A stretch of DNA of 64,000 nt from Euglena gracilis (Eukaryota; Euglenida; Euglenophyceae; Euglenales). Positions 20,502 to 32,018 of this stretch are shown here, piece after piece; position 1 is the first letter of the stretch, and every line of letters begins with the position of its first letter. The stretch covers positions 34,850,640 to 34,914,639 of the forward strand of contig CP154955.1 in assembly GCA_039621445.1 (NCBI GenBank), in the 5' to 3' direction. A program made the translations under genes and the position numbers. The notes below the pieces were generated by a model. It searched no databases. It worked only from the letters and a program-made list of their open reading frames with translations, and was not told where the DNA came from.

Positions 20502-23500
20502 AGGGGTTTTTTTTAGTCTTGGACCCCCTCCCCGGGGGGGGGGGGGGGGGGGGGGGGGGTGGGTGCCTTGGACCCCGGGGGGGGGGGGGGCAGGGACTGG
20601 TGGGTGTAATCTTTTTCGTCCGAAAATTTTTAAAAGGTGCTATTTTTAGCATTTTCGGGCAAAAGTGGGTGGGTCCCCTGGGACCCCCCCTCCTCCCCTG
20701 GGGGGCCCCACCCCTGGGGGTGGTTGGGTGGGTACCGACCCCCTCCCCCCCGGTCTTAAAAAAAACCCCTGGTGTGTGTGTGTTGTTGCACCAGCCACGG
20801 CCAGGGTTGGCCCGTGGTGGGTGAAGTGTCTGGTGCGCTGACGGTGCTCGGCCCCCGAATCGCCTCAAACGCAGTACAGTTATCACAGTCCCTGTAACAG
20901 GGGCCGCAGCATGTTGGCCGTGTCTCAAGCCGCCCCCCTGCCCCGCGCTGGTCTCCCGCTGGGCAGGTTGCCGACCACAAGCTGCCGGCGGACTTCGCCC
21001 ACCACGGCGTGCCGGCCCCCTGGCTGCAGGTCCGCCTCCTGCAGTGCCTCCGCCGCCTCTGTGCCCCCGGCCAACCCCCACTGCCCGCCCTCCCACCACA
21101 CAGCGGGGGTGGGGCTCGTCAATGTTGGGGTAGCTTGGGACTGGGCTGGGGTTGGGGTTGGGGCCGGGGGGGCTGGGGCTGGGGCTTGCAGCCGACCTCC
21201 CCCTCTGGGGCCTGCGGGTCGCGCTGGTGCTGCGGCGGGTGCTGCAGCAGGCCGAGGCCCCGGCGGGGACGGCGGGGCTGGCCGTGACGTACGAGTGCCT
21301 GGCGGCGGCGGCAGTCCACGTCTCTTTTTTGCTTCCCAGGGCTCCAATCCTCAGGGTCAGAACAACTTCCTCGTAGCCATTGCGCTCGCATCACGTCATT
21401 GTGTCCTCGTATATTTGAAGATGTGGATTGATGAATGGGTGCCCCATGGAAGTTGGCATATTTATGGTCCCTGCAGGCTGTGGCCCTTGCGCTTGGGCGC
21501 TCAATGCTGGCAAGCCATCACCGTCATCATTGCATAGAACATGATACACGGTGTGTGTGTGTGTGTGTGTGTGTGTGGAGAAATCATTCATGTTTCTGTT
21601 TCTACCTTCATTTACGGAGACAAGTATATGAAGGTTCACAAACATCACGATGATGCGAATGTGGGGATGAAGTGAAAATAGGAGTGGAAAAATAAGCACA
21701 TATGCTTGGTGGGTGCTGTTCCGTGGTGTGACCCCCCCCCCCATTTCAGAGGGGAGGCTTGAAAAGACGCATGCTGCAGACCTCTGCGGGGACGACGGCG
21801 ACCTCCTCGACCGCGCCATGGCCCAGGCATTTGGCTGCCTGCACAGCGACGTGGCCAACGTGCAGTACGCCGGGCTGCGACTGTTGGACCGTCTGCTGGC
21901 ACTTCGGCCCCAGTGCACAGGGTTGAACCGGGAGGCCAGAAGCCCCAGTAGGGGGTCAGGGGGGGGGGGTTGACCGACCACCCCACCTGCAGGGCTGTAC
22001 GGGAATCCTTGAAACCCTGTGGGTGATGGGGGGGGTCCGACCCCCCCCCCCCCACCAGGCTTTCCTGTATTTCCGGTGACGCCAATCTTTGGTCAACATT
22101 TTCTTTCGGCGCAAATGAATTTTTCCTTTCGCGGTGCTGTGGTGGGTGGGGGGGTCGACCCCCCACCTCCTGGGGGGGGGGGGGGTTGACCACAGCCCCC
22201 ACCCACCAGGCCTCCCACGCAGCCCTGGCCGTGTGTCGCGGAGGGCGGCGCACTACCGGCGCTGCTGGCCAGCCTCGCCCACCAGGACGCGGCCCTGCAG
22301 CGGGCCGCGCTGCGGTGCGTGGCCCGCCTGGAGCCCCCCGCGGAGGCGGGGGACGTCGTGCACCACCTGCTGGCCTACGCCGTGGCCCCCAGCACGCAGC
22401 CACCGCGTCGCTTCCGCCGGCCGGAACAACCCCCCCCCCCGTGAAGGGGGCCGGCTGCACCCTCCCCTGACCGACCTCCCAACCCAACCCCTTGTCCGCA
22501 GGTTGAACCTTACTATAATAATTATGCACCCCCACCAATTATGCCAAAAGACGGCTGGAACGCCGCAGTGGCAAATGAGGACACCCGTCCCCATCGTCCG
22601 TGACATCGTCCGTGGAGATTTCTTTTGGAAGAGCTGCATTCTGGGAATGAGAATGAAATCCATAGAATCGAGCATATGCAGTTTTCGGGAAGCAGAAACT
22701 GGCAAACAACAGCAGTGAGGTACATGGTTATTGGGAACCTGCCAAAACATTCGACCCCCTATGTTCAAAGGCCTCCCACACTCCAGTTTTGTGGTTGACA
22801 TTTTTTTTCTGGCCAAATGGGTTTTCATCGTTGGGAGGAGTCCCTTCGAAACAAGTTGGTTTGTTTAATAAGGCTCATTGTGCCTCGCAACCTGGTTCAT
22901 TTTGCCGCCGATGGGGATAGTTTTGGAGGCTCGGTCTGTCTGCTGGGGGATATAATTATTAGAGCTCAACGTTGATGACCCAAAAAGAACAAGACGGGGG
23001 TCCAGCCCCCCCCCCCCATGGGGATAATGGTAGGCGGAGTGGTCATCCCTTCAGGTTTGGGGGTGGGTGAGTGCCGACCTCCCCCCCCCTTCCGGGTCCG
23101 AGGGAAACCTCCGCCCCGGGCCCCGACCCAGTGAGCGGCGCCGTGCCCCCAGTCCCCGCTGGGGGCGGAGGCCGCCCGCATCGCAGTGGGCCTCGCGGCC
23201 CGCTGCCCCGCGTCGCTGGCCGCGCCGACGGCCCTGGCCGCGTACCGCGCGGGAGTCCAGCGGGACCCGGTCCGTTCCCGCTTTCTGTTGCACACCCACG
23301 CCCCCCCCCCCCCGACCGGCTCGCCGTCAGCTCTGTTCTCACCCTCGGAAACCTAACCTCATTCAGGTCAAGTGTGGACGTTCGCACACCAGGTGGTCAC
23401 ATTCGCCGGATTCCGGGGGTTTTCCCCACCAGGGCCTTTCCATGGTGTGTGTGCCACAGCCCCCTCTGCCCCGGCCCACCTCCGCAGGCGGCGGGGCGGG

Positions 23501-26500
23501 CCCTCCTGACGACGGTCCTCCGCCGGTGGCCGCCGGCCGATGCAGCCGCGGCCCTCCGCCGCCGCGGGCCGGCTTTGCCCGGCCTAAAGTGACAACGGCC
23601 GAACGGGTTCGACCTCAGACTCAGGGGGTGCTCGTTGGGCGCGGAAGGCGTAGCTGGGTCGGGCTGGGGGGCGTTGGGTTGCCGCACTGGCAGAAGTGGC
23701 GGTGGCAGTGGGGAGTCCTCGAGTCAGTGGCCAGCTAAGGTGCCCAAGTTATGCCATGTCCGCAACATTGTGTATGACCTCGGCGGATGGCTTTGGGGCG
23801 TTCAAATCCAATTTTAAGTCCAGGCAAAAGTTCTGTGCGGCCGAGCCCATCATACCACTGCTGACCTCGGCAGTCATTGTCCATTTTCAAATAAACACCA
23901 TTAAATCAGTTTGAAAATCAGTCAGTCACTTCCCCCAGGAATGAAGGTGTCGCAAAGTTTTTGGACAGTTGTCAAAATTCAACACAAGCGCCTCATTTCC
24001 CATCTGGCCACCAAAGCCGGTGTGCCACACATCTGCTCGAGGTGAGATCGGCCAGCCTTTTCACTGGTCAGTCGGATGGTAGCCTTTTGGGGGGGGGGGG
24101 TGCATGTGCGCGCACGTACTTGTCTGCACCAAATCAAAGCACGCAACCTTTTTTGGCTTCAGAAAACTTCACCTCTCTCAGAAGCCGTATCTGTTCAAAG
24201 AAAATCGACTTATTTTTTTGGAGGTTTTTATGTCGCATTCTAAGCCCCCCCAACGTTAAGAAACCCATTGCTTAAATCTGGGGTCAGCTGAGCCGCCCAA
24301 GGTGTTGCATAAATATTAGTTGCTTAAATTTGGGCTTCACCATAACCCCCCCCCCTAATAGTGCTGCAGAGCCAATAGAGCTGCGGGTCCAAATAGTGCT
24401 GCACCCCCCGCCGGATGAAGCGAGCGTCCAATAGTGCTGCACCCCCCAAATCACAGCAATGTGAAATGCGTAGAAGCTGGTGCAGCCTACTGCAGGCACC
24501 TTTTGTAACCCGCGGAGAGGGGAAAGGGGGCAAATTCCCACCCGAACAACTCACAGAAGTCGTCCGAAGATGAACCACACGACCTCACTAGCCTCAGAGA
24601 AGGACATTGAGCAGACAAAAAGGGTGCCTCTGGTGATGGGCCGGGACTAAGAGGCACCCAGTCCAATAGTGCTGCGGGTCCAAATAGTGCTGCACCGCCG
24701 CCGGAGGCGGCCGTCCAATAGAGCTGCGGGTGCTATTTGGGGGGGGGGGGCTTACATGCCGAGGGATTGCTTAAATTCGGACAAAGCGGTCTCAACAGAA
24801 AGAGTGTCTCTACTTCTTCAAAAAAGGGGGGGAACAGGAGGAGGCTTTTTTTGCAACAACATAATGATGTACCAAAAAAATGGCACAGATTCAACAAGTT
24901 TGATTGTTTTTTTCCAAAATTATGCTATTTTTTTGTTTGTTTCACCTTGCTTCGCTCTCATGTTTTCTTGCATTTTCCCTGCTTTTCACCTCAGTTTCCG
25001 GGTTGCTTTATTTTGGGGTTGCTTGAATTTGAGGGGGAGTTTGGGCAGCTGTCCCGGCCACACCCAGAAGCGCACGGCTCAGCTTGTGCCGAGGTAGGTG
25101 TTTCCCGCTGCGCGGGAAGGGCTGAGAACGGCCACCCCGCCGGCTGAGAGGGGGGCCACGGTTGGCCCACTGATGGAGGTGTTGTACGTGGATCCCGGCC
25201 GAGCTCTGCAGGCGTGTTGTGCCAGCCCACCGGAATCCCGGCGGTGCAACAGCGGGCGCGTTGTGTGGTCCCCGTGTTGCGTATGGTGGAACCCGAGGAT
25301 GACCCCCTCCCACGGCAATATGCGTTACGCACCCGTGGCAATTGCATTGGACCGCTGGACCGCCTCGCACTACACTGTGCATCGCCTGCGGCCGACACTG
25401 CGGCTGCCAATTACCCTCCAACCACAGGCCGGTGACCCACAGGCCCTGGTGATGGACCTCCTCGCCGCCGCACAGCCCGCCCCGGACGCAGCCACACAAC
25501 TGTGGCGGTCGCTTCTCCCCCCGGCGCTGGTGGCCACCGCCCCCGCTGAGCAGTGGCACCCGTACGTCCGTGACCGCGTCGCCGCCGCTGCGCAGACCGG
25601 GTTGCTGTGCTCCGAGCTGGCAGGGGCAGTCTCCCCTGGATGGACTTCTGGCCCGGCAGGCCTCTGCAGCAGGAGCACCAGTTGCCTGGTGGGTTGTTGG
25701 GGGTTGGGGGTGCCTGGTGGGCAGGCACCTAATATCATAAGGCACCCTCCTTCCCCACTGGTGTTGTTAAGAAACCTGCATTTATATTCCAATCAACGTC
25801 AGAGTGTTTAACATCGCCCCATTCTCTTCCCCAAGGGCGAAACCCCCAAATTTAAGCAGCCTGTTGTTGAAGTTTGGATCTTTTAAGGTTTTTTAAGACA
25901 GTGCAGTGAAGCATGCAATTTTCCACCAAAAACGTGACACCTCTTTCAAAATGAAACAAAGAAAAAATTTTTATTTGTTGATCGCTTATCAAGCCACCAA
26001 GCCAAACCTTCACCGACCAGCCAGCTGAAAACAAGCCACATGAACCAGAGAAACGGCCCACATTTGCGAAATTGAGTGGTGTTGGTGGCCAATGGCTGCT
26101 TCCTGACAGTTTTCCTGCAATTTTTTCCCGCATTTCACTTGCATTTTGGGGACTGTTTTGTTTTGGGGGCTTTGGCCGCCCCCTTCCCGACCTCCCAGAC
26201 CGCCCCTGGGGCCGGCTGGGCCACCCCTCCCCCTGCGGCCGGCCGCCAGGGAGACTGCCGGCGCCGCGCCGCCCGCCTCGCCAACAGAGGCCGCCGCCCC
26301 GGGTGAGTGGGCTGCGCCGGTGGCTGGGGGGCCCGGGGATGGCGACGGGCTGACAGTGGAGGAGCCCAGGGCCTGGCGTCTTGGCTGGCTGGCGTGGCCC
26401 AGCGTCTTCCAGTACCTCCCCAAGAATTTTGTTTGATGCCGAGCCTTCGTATGTGTCCCCAAGCAAACTGCAACAAACCTTTCCCAAACAGATCAAATTG

Positions 26501-29500
26501 TTGTATTGGCTGATTTTGTCTGGAGTGCATGGTTCTTTGCCAGGCTGTTGATTTGAGCCGTGCGAATGGCGGCTGCGGTGCGGAGGAACGTGGAGGGCTG
26601 CAAGAAAAGTAGGAACCGTCTGAAGCAGGACTGCAATTGGCTGAGTGAGTCAGTGGGCAGCCGGTTTCAGGGACTGCGCCGTTTGGTTCCCAAGTTCTTC
26701 CTTGAAACCCTTGGCTGTGTCATTTCCAAGTGGGACCCTGCGGAGGACAGCCCTCAGCTTCGACGGGGAGGTGCCGGCCAGACGCTTATGGCTAAAATGG
26801 CCCAGAATGGCCTAAAAATGGCTTGGGATGACTTTTTTTGGCCCCCACAAGTCCCATAAAATGGTTGAAAATGGCCTGAAATGTTCTGAAATTGATATTT
26901 TTGTGTTTTTTAATGCTTCAGCTTCCAATGAGATCTTTAACCCTCAGTCAAAATAGCTCCTGTCGGCAGCAACCAAAGGGGGGGGGGGGTGTAATTTCAG
27001 CAACCAAACACATTTTCTATTGTGGGCGATTTCCAAAAAAAAATTGGCCATTTAGGCATTTTAGGTCGTTTAAAGTTAGTTAGCTGAACTGTGTGGGGTA
27101 AATCAAAAAAAATCATTTGGGCCATGTTCATTATCTTGTGTAAGGAAAATTTTAGCTCGTTGGTTCAGAAGAAAAAGTGTTGGTTCAAAGCGATTGAATT
27201 ATCAACCGAGGGCAGGGGAGGCATATGTCCTCACCCTTCCTTACGTTGTTCCAATTCTTTGCGTTGTGATGATTCCAGGCTCAGTTGCTCTCCAATGCAT
27301 CTCAACCCAAAGCCATGCACCTTTGTAAAGTGAAATTGAGAATGTAGATTTTGTTTTGTTATGAATTTGGTTTTCTTTCTCTCTGTTTTACACTGCTGGT
27401 TATCACATTTGGAGGCAGTGTGCTACCAAAGTCCAATGTTTTGCTTTGACTTTACTTTATGCGCTTATTGTTTTTGAAGCGCCTGAAACACAGAATTTGT
27501 GTTCAGAATATATCCTTTCAAAGTCCTTGTGACACCCTGTCTTCCCAAAACAGATTCAAAATGGGAAACCGTTTGAAATTATCCGATTTTTTATACTTGT
27601 AATTAGTAAAAGCAAAGGTTCAGTGTGAATCCATTTTCACTTTCTCGGGGAGTTTTATTATTTTTCGCCACACATCTTGAGTGACTCATTTAAGGATTCG
27701 CTCATTTTTCCAGTATCATTTTTTTTTGTTGGTGAACCCTCCCTTTCAAAAATTTCCTTGAACAATAAACAATGAACAATAATCAGCACTTTATCTCCGT
27801 CCAACTGGTTTTCGTGGACGGTTGCATTCTTTTTTTGAGTGTATGCATGCACGTATGTATGTATGTATGTATGTATGTATGTATGTATGTATGTATGTAT
27901 GTATGTATGTACGTACGTATGTATGTATGTATGTATGTATGTATGTATGTATGTATGTATGTATGTATGTATGTATGTATGTATGTATGTATGTCTGCAT
28001 GCAGGCATGTATGTGTGTATGTATGTATGCATGTATGTATGTATGTCTGCATGCAGGCATGCACGCATGTGCATACATAAAAGCTTTAAATGGCCTATAA
28101 AGCTCTAATGGGTAATTTTGGGGGGGCTTGACTATGGGTGTCTGGTGCCGGTCGGGGAGGTGGCAAGCGGCGGTGATGACGTGGTGCGGGTGGAGCTGCG
28201 CAAGGGGCTGTTGCCCACCCAGGCCTCCCTGTGCCTGGGTTTGTACCCACGGCAGCAATAACAACCGACACACGTTTGACGGAAGGCGATGGACACCCAA
28301 GCCGACACACTTGCGCGCTTGCCGGCGTTTGCGTTGTGTGCATGGGTTCACCGTTTGCTCTTTTTTGTTCGTCAGGAGGGCAGATTTGGCCGCCACCCTT
28401 CCCCCCCCCCCTGCCAACTTGGCCCCAATGTGTGCCAGCACCTCTTCTTCCGGCTGGGCTGGGGGCGGGGGCTCCGAATGCCCCAGGTACTGCCCCTTGC
28501 CCCCAGGGCGGTCCTTAAGGGACAGGAAAGTTTTTTTTTTTCATTTCCTTAAGGACCGCCCCCCCCCTTTCGGCCAAAGGGCCGGCTAAGGGCCAGAGTG
28601 GGACTTGAACGGGGGCAAAAATTAAACAGTCGAAAAACACAGTTTTTGATGATTTGGGTGGATGGACGATGGTCCAAGGGTGCCAGGAATCAATTTTTTT
28701 CCTGATGTCAACCTGTTCTCGCTGAGAAATGCCAAATTTTCTTCCCCATTTTCCTGTACATTTTTCACTGAGTGTGCTGGGACAGCGGAGTTTTTTTTTT
28801 TTATTTGCTTGAGGACCGCCCTGCTTGCCCCCAGCTTTCGATCACCTGGTGCAAGCGTCAGGTAAATTTTATCCGGAAAAACATCCCGGCCACCCGGCGG
28901 GACCAGGGAGGCACGTCGGAAACCCTGCCGGGTTCGCACCTTGTGGTTGTGTGGAACAACAGCGCTGCCCACATACAGTACGCAGCATTCGTTTTCATAC
29001 ACGTCCAATTTTGTGGGTCATACCCAACCCCAAACCCCAACGCCTCTGCCAGCCCATGGGGCGTGGTGATGGTGTGCACGCTGGCTGCGCAGCAGCCCCA
29101 GCCAGCTCTGCAACAGGGTACCCTGCAAAACTGCAGCCAGACCTTTGAGAGCTGAGTTTTGCTATTTGTAACCAAATCAATTCCTGCCTGGAAAGGGGAG
29201 GAGGTGGTCCGTGTTAAGGTGGGCAGGCTTTGACCCCATCTTTGGACAACACGTGGTGGAGACCCTTGTGTCAACGCTGGCTGTGGAGGCAATGACTCCG
29301 TCAGGGTGGACATTCTGGGCAATTTTGCATTATTTTTGGCCATTTATATCCAAAATGCCCCCTGTGAGGAGTCACTGCCACCACAGCCAGCGTTGGCAGG
29401 GGACTCCACCACGTTTTGTCCAAGGAAGGGGTTAAAGGCCACCCACCCAAATATGGACCACCTCCTCCCCTTTCCGGGGCGGGAGCTTTCAGAAATTGCA

Positions 29501-32018
29501 ACATTGCTAAAAAAAATTTTATCTCTCAAAGGTCACCTCAGTTTTGCAGGGTACCCTGCTGCAGAGCTGGCTGGGGCACTGCTGCGCAGGACTGTGCTGG
29601 GCCAAGGTACACACACAAAAAGGCAGCCAGCAGCCTTTTTCCAGCAAGGCCTCATGTTCCAGCCTTTTGACCTGCTTGACCCCCCCTTGGGGGACCCTTG
29701 AGCAATGCCCCGGTGCCGCCGTGCGCGGCGCGCGTGCCACGCTGGCCCGACACGCCCAACGGCCCCCTCCGCCCGGGCAGGGCGGCCTCGGCCCGCCGCC
29801 GTCGCGGTCCACGTCGCCGTCACGGCCCGGGGCCCGGCCGGGGGCCTGACCGTCGCCCTCACGGGCCCCTCCGCGCTGCGGCTGCGCCTCCGCCCCGCCC
29901 CGCCCGCCGCGGCCCGGAACGGCGCAGTGGCTTTCGCGGACCTGGCCGCCGGGGCCACCGTCCAGGCTGAATCTTAAGGCGAGACCGACCCCTCCCCGGG
30001 GGGGGGGGGCTTCCTGGGGTGGCACCCCAAATCCGGGTCTGACCCCCGGGAGGGGGAAGTGCCTGAGCACTTGGCCAAGGCAATTCTGGTGCCAAAGGTG
30101 CTGGAAGCCCAGAAAGCTCATTTTGGGGGGGGGATGGCACGGGAGGTGGGTTCGTGGGAGGTAGGTGCCGCGGCCGGCCGTCAACCAACCAAAACAAGGT
30201 TTTGGTTGGGCCGCAGCTGACCACGACTCAACCACGGCAATATTTTGCTGTCAGAATTTTGATTTGGTTGGGCCGCGGCCCAACCAAAAAAAAAATTTGA
30301 TGGGGCCGCGGCCCCAACCAAGCTGCAAAAGGCGATCACAAAAAAAAGATTTTATGATGTCATTTGAAGGATAGGGTTTGGGTTAAGATTCTCATGCAAA
30401 CAGTTGAACCCTTCCCACTCAACGTCGTTGTATTGGCCTCTACATGGTACTCAGCGACCCAAAGAGCTGCCCAAATAGGTTTAAAAACATGGGGAGACCC
30501 TCGCTCGGCGCCTTCGGCGCCTCGCTTGGGTCCCCCATGTTTTTAACCCTAGTTGGGCGGCTCTTTAAGGTAGCTGGTACCTGCGATGCAGTTCTGCTTT
30601 GGTCGCTGGGTCTGTTGTGGTTGGGTGGCCGCAGCCCAACCAGACCGAATCTCATGATTTCACAATCGGAAATGGTTGGGCCGCGACCCTGCCCCCCACG
30701 AACCTACCTCCCATGACCTACCACCCCATTTTTTGGCACTATTTGGCTCACGACCAGCCCCTGCCCTGGGGGGGTAGTGCCTGCCTTCCCCAGGACTCCA
30801 GAGCACCCCCATACACCCCCTCCCCCAATGTGAGGGGGGGGGGGGGCAAACTCAGCCTGGCATTGTCTGCGTGGACTGCGCGGTGACGCTGAAGGACGTG
30901 TGCTTCGGAGAGCTTCTGGGTTTGTGTCCCTGTTGCTGTCTGAATCTGCTGCATTGTACCAGCAAATTCCCTGCATCCCAGCGTTGTTGGTTCCTTTGGA
31001 CCACTCAATTGCCGTTGTTTGTCTCGTCGTACGCTGTGGGCCTGTGGGTGGTTTTTATTGAATTGATTTGGACGTCAGTTTTGGGATCGTTGCCAGTCGC
31101 CAATCACTGTTATTTTCCGGTTGGCATTCGGTGTGTCCACACCACCGTGCCGCATGCATCTCACAGGGCAGATCTCCCACCACAGCCCCAGCCCGCAGAT
31201 CCTGGCCTTTGGCGTCCCCATTGAGGTCTGTGGCCAAGGGGCCCTTGGGCTAACCCCCCCCCTCCCGCTGTCAGACCATCAGCCAGTGTGTGGTGACAGC
31301 CGAGTCCGCACACCGGAGCTGTAAAAAGCCACCGCGTATCAACCTGTTCTTGGGCATCCGAAAATCGGCCGCAGGGCTTGCCTATACTTTGCCGCATCGC
31401 TTCCTTCGGGGGTGTGGTGTGAGCGGCGTGCCACCATGTCAAGTCGGCGAGCCCCATCCCCGGGTGCCCCTGCTGTCACTACTGTCACTGGGGGAACCTC
31501 TCTGGGGGGGGGGGGGGTTAGCGGTGCGTTCATTTTGGCCACAGCCGAGGAGGGTTGGCCAGTGGGCTCTCCGCCCGCCTTCCTCCACCGCAGAGGGGGA
31601 AGAGGGCCGGTGGGATCGGGGGGGGGGGGCTGGCCGGCGCCGCGCCGCTCGACGGCCCCCTGCGGGGGACGTGCTGCGCCCGGCGGCGGTGCCGGGGGCA
31701 GCCTTCCTGGCGCTGTGGGCCCGCCACCCCCAAGAGACCCGCCTGGTCCTCAATGCCCCCGCCCCCGCCCCCGCCACTGCCGCCGCTGAGGTCCCACTGC
31801 CGGCGGCGCTGCGGGCGGCGCTGGCCCCGTGCTGGCCGGCGGAGGGGGCGGCGGGAGGCGGGGCCGGCCCGGCGGGGTACGCGGCGCGGGTGGCGACGGC
31901 GGGGCCCCCGCGGTGGGTGTTGTTGCGCTGCCGGCCGCCGGCCCCGGGGCAGGGCCCGGCGGAGGGCGGCTGGGAGGTGGCCGGGGCCGGGCTGGCCCCC
32001 GGACGACGGCGGGGGTGA
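18124..32018 (+). CDS. AP4E1: AP-4 complex subunit epsilon (large adaptin)
   Basis: The epsilon subunit is a large chain of the AP-4 coat, which sorts cargo at the trans-Golgi network. Exons with best support: 18124-~18230 (ATG, SASGHDEEEEI), 18337-~18530 (YCEMLG then HPAAIKLA), ~18688-18718, 19269-~19450 (ANFLEVCAAL), 20304-20423, 20967-21061 (KLPADFAHHGVPAPWLQVRL, near-identical to the animal KLPVEF...VPAPWLQ block), 21192-~21319, ~21751-21912, 22210-~22400, 23153-23269, 23488-23588. Later pieces at about 25.3-25.6, 28.14-28.24, 29.72-29.97, 30.86-30.92 and 31.63-32.02 kb look like hinge and ear; the last contains FLALWARHP, like the family's C-terminal LALW segment, and ends TGA at 32016. 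The core is secure; the ear assignment is inference. Several early donors are not GT. Confidence 0.72.
20040..20135 (+). repeat. CA-rich microsatellite in AP4E intron
   Basis: Repeated ACAC and ACATACAC units with occasional CG, just upstream of the exon at 20304. Confidence 0.8.
20469..20500 (+). repeat. GT microsatellite, AP4E intron
   Basis: A run of about sixteen GT units directly before a MITE; its last eight bases form the left target-site duplicate. Confidence 0.9.
20501..20771. mobile_element. hAT-type MITE in AP4E intron, 271 bp
   Basis: Ends CAGGGGTTTTTTTTAGTCTT and taaaaaaaacccctg are inverted. GTGTGTGT flanks both sides (20493-20500 and 20772-20779), consistent with an 8-bp duplication, although the target is a GT tract so the match is less telling. 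The interior has long G runs (from 20537), GGACCCCC units and the conserved aaaggtgctatttttagcatttt shared with 59345-60535. Confidence 0.65.
21550..21576 (+). repeat. GT microsatellite in AP4E intron
   Basis: About thirteen GT units between the exons ending near 21319 and beginning near 21751. Confidence 0.85.
23589..25090. other. AP4E intron with AATAGTGCTGC repeats
   Basis: No exon is supported. From 24350 to 24735 the phrases caatagtgctgcaccccc, aatagagctgcgggt and their variants recur at least eight times around a gccggaggcgg / gccggatgaagcgag segment, in a C/G-run context. This looks like a compact dispersed repeat with inverted halves; the outer limits could be the attgctta motifs at 24270 and 24768. 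Confidence 0.45.
25098..25700 (+). CDS. Long GC-rich open exon, possible AP4E linker region
   Basis: An uninterrupted + strand frame of about 200 codons, longer than other exons here. Its C-terminal part (QLWRSLLPP... YVRDRVAAAAQTGLL) resembles in position and pattern the helical segment that closes the adaptin core (…MKSLLP… then a short helix). The N-terminal part is Cys/Trp-rich and does not look adaptin-like, so the true exon may begin near 25320. A minus-strand frame of similar length also exists. Alternative: an unrelated ORF lying in the intron. Confidence 0.35.
25800..28130. other. AP4E intronic region with P/A-rich candidate exon and ATGT array
   Basis: At 26150-26301 a Pro/Ala/Gly-rich frame ends at CCCCGG|GTGAGTGG, a good donor, and may encode part of the flexible hinge. 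At 26566-26780 another open stretch begins ATGGCGGCTGCGG. From 26870 to 27830 the DNA is AT-rich and featureless. An (ATGT)n array with ctgcatgcaggcatg interruptions follows at 27850-28065. Confidence 0.35.
27850..28065 (+). repeat. (ATGT)n microsatellite array
   Basis: Roughly 50 ATGT units with a few ACGT substitutions and two copies of ATGTCTGCATGCAGGCATG. Same unit as in ATG16 intron 5. Confidence 0.9.
28504..28823. mobile_element. hAT-type MITE, 320 bp, in AP4E intron
   Basis: Starts CAGGGCGGTCCTTAAGGGAC and ends gcttgaggaccgccctg. A perfect 8-bp duplication, CTTGCCCC, flanks it (28496-28503 and 28824-28831). A near-terminal hairpin is formed by ggcggtccttaagg / ccttaaggaccgcc at 28507-28560. 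The interior (tgatttgggtggatgg, gtgctgggacagcggag) is shared with 62691-62960 and 57936-58240. The right duplicate is followed by CAG, so it abuts a potential splice acceptor. Confidence 0.85.
29085..29590. repeat. Long foldback hairpin, about 510 bp
   Basis: Positions 29085-29325 read as the reverse complement of 29350-29590 with scattered differences. Matching blocks include gcagggtaccctg on both arms, ggaaaggggaggaggtggtcc / ggaccacctcctcccctttcc, and acgctggctgtgg / ccacagccagcgt. The loop is at about 29330-29350 (tttttggccatttatatcc). It lies in the AP4E ear region and would form a stable stem if transcribed. No target-site duplication is evident. Confidence 0.75.
30134..30715. mobile_element. 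Non-autonomous CCGCGG-rich element, short copy
   Basis: Ends gggaggtgggttcgtgggaggtaggt and its inverse at about 30690-30715 bracket ggccgcggcccaacc repeats and the conserved hairpin (30445-30582). AGGGTTTGGGTTAAG precedes the hairpin where the long copy has TTAGGGTTAGGG. It lies in an AP4E intron. Confidence 0.6.
30445..30582. repeat. Conserved hairpin, second copy
   Basis: The arms tggtactcagcgacccaaag and ctttaaggtagctggtacc pair through tttaaaaacatggggagaccc and its complement. The loop palindrome is GGCGCCTTCGGCGCC. It aligns with 4871-5010 over its whole length, so the hairpin is a conserved part of the family. Confidence 0.75.

Noticed and set aside
25008-25745. A 245-codon minus-strand gene
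   Set aside because: The plus-strand frame has a more adaptin-like C-terminal pattern and fits the direction of the neighbouring exons; the minus frame is Gly/Pro/Arg-rich without motifs.
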